NCBI RefSeq assembly: GCF_034702125.1
Contig: NC_085872.1
Location: forward strand, 24,854,502-24,918,501
From: Engraulis encrasicolus
Lineage: Eukaryota; Chordata; Actinopteri; Clupeiformes; Engraulidae
DNA length: 64,000 nucleotides
Reading direction: 5' to 3'
Shown here: in pieces, positions 55,756 to 64,000 of the stretch
Layout: every line of letters starts with the position of its first letter
Numbering within the stretch: position 1 is the stretch's first letter
The notes under the pieces: generated by a model
Told to the model about the DNA's origin: nothing
Seen by the model: only the letters and a program-made list of their open reading frames with translations
Database searches by the model: none
Position numbers and translations under genes: made by a program

Positions 55756-57800
55756 GGCGTTAACGAGGGATACATTTCCTCCCTTCCTCCAATTCAGATG
55801 CTCAGAGACTGAGTGTGTTGAACATGCAGGTATACACTGGCCTGCTAAACTGTCCTGTAGTGAATAAGATTAACATTTTTTTTTCTCTGGGATGGCTGGA
55901 CAGTGTTTGACTGTACAGCTATCAGTATGGATAAACAGGACTCTGTTTGTTTCAGTCAAGGGATAACATGCATGTCCGCACAGATGGATGTAACTGTGGT
56001 CTATCAAAGGAAAACAGGAACAAAACCAAATGTACATATTTGAGATATTTTAGATAGCATTGAGAAGGCCTCTCAAATGGGATTCTCATTTGAAAGGTCA
56101 AAGTTTAAAAAACATCCCATGCACTACATTTTTTTCTGGTAATAATAATCGAGATGCACAAAGATGCATGCACCAAGGCAATCACAACCACGAGCATTCA
56201 GTGCGCCAATTCATACTCATTCCTTTACCTGTTGGCATCAGGGAACCAGTGTGGGCATGTTTATTTAAGCACTTTGCACATTACTGCCTTGTAAACGTAT
56301 TTATTTGGTCTTCTGTTACTGTCAGAAAAGCCACGTCGGCATTTCCTTGAAAGGCACATTTACATTCAAGTCTGGGCATGCACTTGTCCTCCAATGTTGT
56401 CCTGAGAGGGTTTTACTTCTTTATGTCAATGCTTAATATGAACACTAGAACAAGTGCAAAACTGTACTGAAAAGAAAAAAAAATCCATAGTAAGACAGTT
56501 CATGTCTGTGCTTAAAACATGCGATAACACCTATATGTATTAACCAAGATGTGAAAATGAAATGCAAGGACTGGATATAGCCTACAGTGTCCATTTGAGC
56601 TCCAACTTCGTATCAGATTAACAAATTTTATCAGCTGTTCAAATGAGACCTGTCACCTACAAGTTTTTATTTCTGTTGATCATAGCCAGCTGTAACCTTC
56701 CTCCAGACCTTTGCTACATGTTGCCTTTTCCTTTTGAGACGGAGATTCTGTCCTGGTGATCCAGTGCATGTGTGTGCATGTGCATACGTGTACGCATACA
56801 CCCAGCCGTGTGTGCGGGATTAGATGAAGAGTGCAGGACAGGTACCTCGCTGCAATGACTGTGGTCTCACTGGGGAAGAGAAGTGATCATGGTGCCCCCT
56901 GCAGGCTACAGATGGAGGCACTTTAATCCGAGACTCAATCCAAGAGTCCCTGGCCGAATTTTAACGTGGATTATTTCCTAAGGACAGGCTTCACTTTTTA
57001 AATGAGGCGTCACTTACTGAAGAGCATCAAGCAAACCTTGAATGGGTCCTGACTTTGAGTGTGTTTTAAACAGAACTGAGTGCTCTGCAGTTGTGCAGTT
57101 TTATTTTCAAATGTAAATACAAATACAATACGAGTAAATTAATGTATACAGCTACAATATGTATTCTCTGGATTCCAACATTTGAAAGTGGCTCTATTTT
57201 TTTTGTATAAAATTGTAAAAAGGCAGTTAGGCAGGACCAATTTCTGCTTTATGGTTGAAATTATGTGCCTTTTCATAAATAGTCATTTATGAGAAGGTGA
57301 AGTCAATCGGCTTGTTCGTAGAAATCCTGAAATCTACTTTTTATAGGGAAATAAGATATGCAAGCAATTCCTCAGGTTTTATAAAACTTGAAATATGTCA
57401 CCGCTTGACTCATTTTACAGCTATTTTAACTGTGATCTATCTTTTAACTGTAAATCTTCACATTTATTGTTAAAATGTCAGGGAGTAACATTTTAGTGCA
57501 GATCTATTCCTTAACAGCTATATATACACACAACCTTGTAATATAATACAGTGTTTGTTGGTTCTCAGAAAAATAAGGCTGAAGGTTGCCTTTCTCTTTA
57601 CAAACTAGTCTACTGTACACTCTGTACACAAGGTGATCATTTATCCTCTTTGGTGTCTGTTTTCTCCGGTGAATTTACTAGATTTGTACTAGTATGTATC
57701 AGTAGCTACATTTGTCATGACTGTATGTTTTAGTTGCATTGTTCCCAATAAATGACCATATGCAATAGACCAAATAAATGCGTCAACATAGTCCTTGCTT
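55756..57800 (+). other. kcnb2: kcnb2 3' UTR
   Basis: About 2 kb of AT-rich sequence without coding potential runs from the stop codon to two clustered AATAAA signals. No transposon ends were seen in it. Confidence 0.7.
57747..57778 (+). terminator. kcnb2: Paired poly(A) signals of kcnb2
   Basis: AATAAA at 57747-57752 and again at 57773-57778 mark the likely end of the kcnb2 transcript. Confidence 0.65.
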
Positions 57801-58220
57801 GATGAAAATTCCAAGTTCCCTCTTATCATACAGTTAAAGATGCCATGACTAATGATGAAAATGCTTTGTTTCCATGCAATGTTACCAAGCTTGAAGTTTG
57901 GGTGATTTCCTCCAACATTTTGTTGAACTTAAAATATAAGCAATGCCTAGCAGGGCTACAAAGGATTGCCCATACGTCAACCTAACTGGCTCAAGGCTGC
58001 ACAATTTGGTTACAGAAAATGCATTTCCATGTTCAACAATATTTTATTTTAATAGTACCCAAGCAAACTCTGTATCCTTCTCCCTATCCTGTCATGTGTC
58101 ATGTTGAGATTTATTAGACACCCATAATACCCCCCTATTGGATTTGAGGCTATTAGCATCTTTGCACCACAGGGGGCAGCATTCGTCTTATCCAGAGCCA
58201 CTCTGAACAGGAGACAAAGA

Positions 58221-58512
58221 GTGCGTTCCAATATTCGACCTTGCCTCCTCCACTTGTGCATGTCTCCTCGCCCCACCTCCGTGGAGAAAACGATAAAGTT
58301 TCCCAGCTGTCAGCCTAGCCACAACAACTTTTGAGGGACTGTTTTTCATTCACCATCCCAATTGCAAATGAGAAAAAGACTTTACAACTGAGCTTTTGCA
58401 AGATATTGAAATATAATGCTGTTGTCAGTGACGTCATCATCATGACATATTAGTTCCTGGTATGAGGAGACAAGCAAAAGTGGAGGAGGCAAGGTCACAT
58501 ATTGGAACGTAC
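58221..58512. mobile_element. MITE with GCGTTCCAATAT ends
   Basis: GTGCGTTCCAATATTCGACC then TTGCCTCCTCCACTT is mirrored by AAGTGGAGGAGGCAA then GGTCACATATTGGAACGTAC. The body of ~290 bp is non-coding. It lies between kcnb2 and rpl7. Confidence 0.8.
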
Positions 58513-59068
58513 CCAAACACTATTTTTGTAAAACTGTATTGGAAATGAACAGCTTTGAGGAAGTTGAACTTAGAGAATTGTGGGGCTTGTTGTACCATTT
58601 CTGATTCTTTCTCAATTGTTTACACACAATTTCTGGAATCATGTCTCAAATTATCAAAGCTACACAAAAATCCAGAAACCAGAAGCGGGCAAAACAACTC
58701 ACTTCTGCGAAATAAACTTCCTTGTCTCAAAACAATGTACTCTTGTAACAGGGCAACGTTGTTGTTAAATGACAAACACAAGCCATCATTTTAAATTGAG
58801 ACTGAAATTTTCGAACACTAATGTGCATATGGTAACACTACTCAGCATGACCTACAGTGGGTCCTTATTTTGTTCAATGTTCCACTTACTAGCCTACAGA
58901 GGGTATACCCCTGTTATAAAATACTGATATGGTTTTTAGACTCCGGTACGTGGTAACATTTATTTTACACATTTTTCAGAAACTGAAAGTTATTTACTGT
59001 CAAGTATTTGGTAACCATACGAGACATCAATTTGTGTCCCCTTTAGGGAGTGATTGCTGATTAACATA

Positions 59069-59829
59069 CAGGTCCTTCTCAAATAATTAGCATATTGTTC
59101 ATTTTTTACCCATAATGTAATGATAAAAAAATAAACTTTCATGTTTTACATCCATTGCACACCAACTGAAATATTTCAGGTCTTGTTTTGTTTTAATATT
59201 GATGATTTTGGCATACAGCTCATGAAAGCCCAAAATTCCTATCTCAAAAAAAAGCATATCATGAAAAGGTTGTCTAAACAAGCTATTAACCTAATCATCT
59301 GAATTAACCAATTAACTCTTAACACTGGTAAAAGCTCCCTGAGGCTTTAAAAAGTCTCAGCCTTGTCCATTACTCAAAACCACAGTCATGGGTTAGACTG
59401 CTGACCTGACTGTGTTTAACATTAAAGTCAGTGGCTGTGGCATTGCATGAGGGTTATGGAAGCCCAGATATCATTGATGCTTAGCTGTCAGCTGTTTTTT
59501 GTTCTTTTATCTGGTGACCCACACTTCCCTCTTCATTATACTCCATAGATTTCCATACCAAGTTTTTTTTTTTTTTTTAAATCTAATTCTAATTTGCCAG
59601 AAATAAAACCCCATTGAAAGTCAATGGAATGTTCTGTCTGGCAAATTAGAATTAGATTTTTTTTTTAAATAGAAAAACTCATCAAAATCATCAATATTAA
59701 AACAAAACCTGAAATATTTCAGTTGGTGTGCAATGAATGTAAAACATATGAAAGATTATTTTGTATCATTACATTATGGGGAAAAAGTTAACTTTAACAC
59801 AATATGCTAATTATTTGAGAAGGACCTGT
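59069..59829. mobile_element. Deleted Tc1/mariner element (CAGGTCCTTCTCAAA ends)
   Basis: CAGGTCCTTCTCAAATAATT and the inverse AATTATTTGAGAAGGACCTG are flanked by TA on both sides. The long ends match for over 100 bp (for example CACCAACTGAAATATTTCAG on the left and its mirror GAAATATTTCAGTTGGTGTG). The 5' leader ACTCAAAACCACAGTCATGG resembles the start of a fish Tc1 transposase gene, but the ORF is gone, so this is an internal-deletion derivative. Confidence 0.85.
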
Positions 59830-61124
59830 ATATGAAAGGAACTTGCTCATGTGTAGCAATTGACCGTTGCATTTTGAATGTCAGTGTTCCATGAGAAAAC
59901 TATGGCTTTTCATGAAGGTGTCATATCCATTGTGTGTACCGGTAGCACTTTGGAAAATGTGGTTTAGAACTGAAAGTGGGTGAGATTCAGAATTGTTGTA
60001 AGTACCAGAAATTGTGTAAACATTTAACGGTAAACTACAGTAAAATGCCACAGATCCCTTCACCCTCAACGTCTGTCCATCTTGCTCACCATCTCCCTCT
60101 GGTGGGATACCATTGAGCTGCAGTCATTTCCGGTTAGACAAAAGTTTTCTATGGCTGCGATTGGCTACAGCCAGAAAGTGGAAACGTAATGAATGTATGG
60201 CAATCCGTAAATTTTATAGTACACTTGAGTGACAGCGGCTTTAAACATGCATTAGCAGGTGGGAAAAACCAAGTCTTTTTTCTTCATTTTTATGGAATGG
60301 GTTGAAAATGTGTCAGTCATGAAGTTACCCGTGTTCCCTGCCAAGTCATTGTGATTTACTACTAAGCCCTGTGAAATGGTTTTAGATTCTTGAGGTGGTT
60401 CTAAATTAAATACTTTCTGCGAAATCAGACAGTTATTGTCAGTCATGTTGTGGTAACTATTGCATCCACTTGTCTCAGCATCTTGAAATAATTGTTAAGA
60501 CTGAGCAGTGTAGTCAGTGCAAACTTCTTTCGACATGCTCCTGACCTTGGCTGACCTTCAGGGGGTTACACCAAAGACAGTAGAATAGATGAAGAGGATT
60601 CAAACTTCGCCCACCCAATGCAAAGGAGTGTGTTCAAGTTTGGTCTCCTAAGGGCGAGTTGTCCCCTCCTTGTCTTGTGACATTTGGTGATGGCTTGCAT
60701 TAGATCTGCGCTCCATTCATTCTCAACCGCAAGACTCCAAAAGGTCTCCTAACTGAAGGTCTCCTAACGGGGCGTTCACCTGACATCACAGGGAATCAGG
60801 AAATGCATGGGCTTGAAGCATCTTATTCTAACCTACACTCTTTGGTTACACAGTAAAAAACGTGACAATCAAGTTGAATTTTATTGTATTGCTGGCAACT
60901 GGTGGATTCTTGTCAGAAATGAAGACATTCAATTTCAAACCTTAGGTACAATATTTCACTTTAGTAAAATTCTAAATTGTAACAGCAGTGGTGCCTAGCC
61001 TGTACAGCTAATGACACCCCAATTGACCATGTAAAGCTGTGGTAACAATTCAACCTTTCATTGGAAACCAGAGAGCAAGTCATGTCATCCAATGGGATGC
61101 AAGAAATAACTTCAACTATGAACA

Positions 61125-61188
61125 GAAGTGGTCTTTTCAGATGTTTTATTGAGAATAAGATCAACAGATGACATCACCCTGGGGACAC
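61125..61188 (-). other. rpl7: rpl7 terminal 3' UTR exon with poly(A) signal
   Basis: On the - strand a pyrimidine-rich acceptor (CCCTCTCTTTTCCCCAG) is followed by GTGTCCCCAGGG and, 38 bp on, AATAAA (61150-61145). Joined to the coding exon this gives TAAAGGTGTC, which agrees with my recollection of the human RPL7 3' UTR (TAAAAGGTGTC). The 3' boundary is approximate. Confidence 0.75.
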
Positions 61189-61521
61189 CTGGGGAAAAGA
61201 GAGGGAGAGGAAAAAACAACATTAGTACAAAGTCTAAACATTAGTCCAAACAGTCTTGAGCCACAATCTAGTACATATCCTATATCAGAGGCAACCACAA
61301 TGTTTGGCTACTTTCAATGGCAAGCTATATAATGCATCAAGTTTTAAGCCCATTATGTTCCATGTCTACCGATGAAGTGAACACTGGCAGGAGGAAGTGG
61401 GCACACTGTAGCTTCTAATATTACATTTGGATGCAAAAACACAAGACGCCTGTAGTGACCAAAATTCAATTCCAGAATGGCGTTTAATGTGGCATCCCAG
61501 TAGAATTGGCAATCATCTACC

Positions 61522-61582
<61 letters not shown>
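61522..61582 (+). repeat. (CA)n microsatellite in the rpl7 3' UTR intron
   Basis: A pure CA array of about 30 units. Confidence 0.98.
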
Positions 61583-61584
<2 letters not shown>

Positions 61585-62226
61585 CTCGAGTGACAAACAT
61601 CACACCAGCCATTTGTATACCACCGGGAGATGGTGCCTGAAGCTAACCAGTAAAGAGAACAGAAGCCCAATTCAGGTAAAAGGGCTTCAGGGACGGCAGC
61701 TGTATTGTACAGCTTGCGCCAAAAAAGCTCTTTTCCAATAAGTCTACATTTCTCCAAGCTGAGAAACACAGCCCAAGCACCACTCAAGGTTCAGGCTTAA
61801 AAATGTAACACCAACTTCACAATTTGGAATATAATACATTCAAAACACGTGCACAGAATCGCTTCCATGTGCCAATAAAACATCAGGTCATGCCATTGCA
61901 TGCGATATGTGGGACTTTCATGGAAAAATAGTCACTCGAGTAGTTAAACAACCAAACAAGGGCCTCATTCGCCCAGCCAGCAAACAAGCTATTGGCCTAC
62001 CCACAAGACCAACGCCACCAGTAGAAGAAACTCCGGAGACTGAATCTTTAACACTAAGAAAAACCTTAACTATCCTATATTCACAAACTATCAAACCTAT
62101 AGTCAGACAACTTGCTGCCCATATTGCTTCCCGATGAAGCAGTAAAACCTGAAATCATCAATGGCCATCAGTATTGCCATCAGTACACCACCCCAAAAGT
62201 AAAGGGAAAAAAGCCAGTACACTCAC

Positions 62227-62437
62227 CTTTAGTTCATCCTCCTGACGAGTCTGTTGATCTGGTCTTCCCTGTTACCAGCGTCACCTCCCTCCACGAAGTG
62301 GGTGGTCTTCTTGTTCATGCCGCCACGGGGAGAGGACAGCTTGAAGGGCCACAGGAAGTTGTTGGCGACCTTGAAGTTCTTGCCTACGGTGTAGATCTCG
62401 TGGATCAGGTCCTCAACACAGATGACGCCATAGTCCC
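62227..62437 (-). CDS. rpl7: 60S ribosomal protein L7 (uL30), last coding exon (partial gene)
   Basis: Structural protein of the large ribosomal subunit. This exon encodes the C-terminal 68 residues, including [58 protein letters not shown] and the end VRRMN. It is a near-identical match to vertebrate RPL7 as I remember it. The acceptor (CTCCTGCAG) lies just upstream of 62437. The stop TAA is at 62231-62229, and the donor GTGAGT begins two bases later, so the 3' UTR is split by an intron of about 1.04 kb (62226-61189). Earlier exons lie beyond the window edge; none was found in 62440-64000. Confidence 0.96.
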
Positions 62438-62525
62438 CTGCAGGAGTGAGGAAGCACAGTTAAAAACGAGCGTTTCACCGCCATCAGACTGCCATAACCC
62501 CCACTACTGACAATTGCATTACACC

Positions 62526-62700
62526 GACACCTTTATCCAAGGCAATTAAGTCATTTTTAAGGGTATCGGTTACAGTCCCTATAGCAATTTGAGTTTCAGT
62601 GCCTTGCTCAAAGGCACATCAGCCATGTAGGGAGTGGTCAAGTGAGATCAAAGCTACAACAACCAACTCCCTAACCATTAGGCCAAAGCTGCCCCAGTAG
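62526..62700. repeat. Probable degraded interspersed repeat in an rpl7 intron
   Basis: CAGTGCCTTGCTCAAAGGCA and CATCAGCCATG resemble a motif at 31633-31662 (GATGCCTTGCTCAAGGGCAC, then TTCAGCCATG). The shared word suggests a dispersed fish repeat; its class is uncertain. Confidence 0.45.
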
Positions 62701-64000
62701 CAACGTCAAAGTCTCTGTTCATCAGTAGTAAAACTCCTGAATACACATGACTGAAGAGCAACTGGGTCTACACATGAGCACTAGTTTTGTTCATCGATTC
62801 AGAGTTTTTGGGATGAGATTTGCTTCACAGTTTCAGGGGTGATAGTGAAAAAAAATCCTGAGCCTGAACTTTTTTCCTGGTCGGGGAGGGGGGGGCCGGG
62901 GGACGACGGGACATACTGCATATGAGACGTAATGTAGGCCTTATTATTATTCAAACACATTATTCAAACATTTAAGATAATGTTTTCATTTTTGCATTAT
63001 TTCTATAGTGTTATTCACGAAAACACAGATCATTTCCCTGTTGGTAGGCTACAGCACTTGGCTGAAAGAAACTGACCACCACGTTCAATTCTAGCTGTAA
63101 AAACGAATACCAACGTATGCAGTTAGAAATGCATTCTAGGCTTGTGATGTTGCACTAAAGTTATTGAGGTGGGTATTGAACCAATGCAACATTTCAACAC
63201 CAGAATGCATTTCTGAAAACATGGTGCATATTTTACCACATTGAATTAAAGCTACATATGTAGCAGCCATACCAAGACAGGTCAGTAGGAGGCAATACTA
63301 CTCCAAAGTACAGTAACTACACTCTGTCCAAAATAGAGGAGGTGATTACCAATTAATTGAGCAATACTTTTAAATGACATGACATTTGCTGCAAGCTGAT
63401 AAGTTTCATTTTCATTGGGACATTGCTCATATAACTTGTATAGGCTACTGGACATACGTTTTTAGATAGCCTACTCGTGGCCCCATGGTCTACCTATAAC
63501 CACAGATTGTTTAAGGGCTGTGCTATAACCCCTGCCTTTCCGTTGTAGGGAAACGCCCTTTAATTACCGGTACATGATATTTAGGGCACAAGCGCATGAT
63601 TGGCTACATGCAGGCCCACGTTCACATCGCATATTTCGACTCCACGGATGACAGAACCAGTGGTTATTACGGACAGGACAGTATATATAGCCTGTGTGAC
63701 TACTGCGCGACTTTCGCATTGTAGTCAATTAAAATACATGAAAATCACTCGCGTGTACACACGCCCATTACAATGTACGAGTTGAAAAGATAACAGAAAG
63801 CAACAAAAACAAAGACATGACCGAATTAAGCTACATGAAAATAGCACAGGGCGTGAAGATAAGATGAACATTCACTGCATGTCTAGGTGACACCGTGGTG
63901 GCCACATGAACGCAAGCCAAGTATTTGAAGTTCATGAGAGTCTGATATTGATAATTGCCCCCTGCCCGAGAGTAGGGATTAAGTAGCCCAGAGCGTGCAG
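62701..64000. other. rpl7 intron or upstream sequence, nothing recognised
   Basis: I see no exon, structured RNA or transposon ends here. Since the next rpl7 exon is not present, this should be intronic sequence of rpl7. Confidence 0.5.

Larger units (their letters stand above)
57801..61120. other. Spacer between kcnb2 and rpl7 3' ends
   Basis: Apart from two transposon derivatives (58221-58512 and 59069-59829) I see nothing coding. In human, other genes (TERF1, SBSPON) lie between KCNB2 and RPL7; I find no trace of them here. Confidence 0.6.

Noticed and set aside
61907..62137. A 76-codon + strand open frame in the rpl7 intron
   Set aside because: It matches no family I recognise, has no splice or promoter context, and lies antisense within the intron. 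Its A/C-rich composition could reflect a repeat remnant.
62103..62160. C/D box snoRNA-like signals on the - strand in the rpl7 3' UTR intron (TGATGA ... CTGA, about 55 nt apart)
   Set aside because: The bases outside the boxes (GGCCAT and CTATAG) do not form the required terminal stem, and no C'/D' pair is clear. Ribosomal-protein introns often host snoRNAs, so small-RNA data could reopen this.

Overview
This is vertebrate, almost certainly teleost fish, nuclear DNA. The genes are split by GT-AG introns, long (TG)n, (CA)n, (CT)n and (AG)n arrays recur throughout, and the spacers and introns are packed with fish-type transposon families: Tc1/mariner, hAT-like MITEs with 8-bp target duplications, TTAA-flanked foldbacks and tRNA-derived SINEs. 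No operons, CRISPR arrays or prokaryotic features are present. All gene models were built by hand from splice signals, reading frame and remembered vertebrate orthologues; no database was searched.

Layout. Positions 1-7186 are repeat-rich 5' flank. Positions 7187-19604 hold dnajb6 on the + strand, an Hsp40 co-chaperone with a short and a long (nuclear-type) 3' end; its fifth intron carries a Tc1-like transposon with an intact transposase ORF, nested in an older element with ~220-bp inverted ends. Positions 20723-33310 hold trpa1 on the - strand, reconstructed as 27 coding exons (1103 codons plus stop, in frame throughout). Positions 36900-57800 hold kcnb2 on the + strand, a Kv2.2 potassium channel with two coding exons split by a 14.4-kb intron. 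Positions 61125-62437 hold the 3' end of rpl7 on the - strand; its upstream exons lie beyond the window.

The genes do not form a pathway. The trpa1(-) / kcnb2(+) / rpl7(-) order and orientation match my recollection of human 8q13, so this looks like an old syntenic block, with dnajb6 (human 7q36) next to it here. dnajb6 and trpa1 are tail to tail about 1.1 kb apart; trpa1 and kcnb2 are head to head.

I found no wholly new system. The points most worth a second look are: foldback transposons in both alternative dnajb6 3' UTRs; a polyglutamine tract in the long isoform of a chaperone known for suppressing polyglutamine aggregation; three apparent GC-AG introns in trpa1; altered electrophile-sensing cysteines in TRPA1; an uninterrupted DD34E transposase; an intron directly after the rpl7 stop codon; a 100-nt intronic hairpin between 18-bp direct repeats; and strong over-representation of the palindrome TAGGCCTA.
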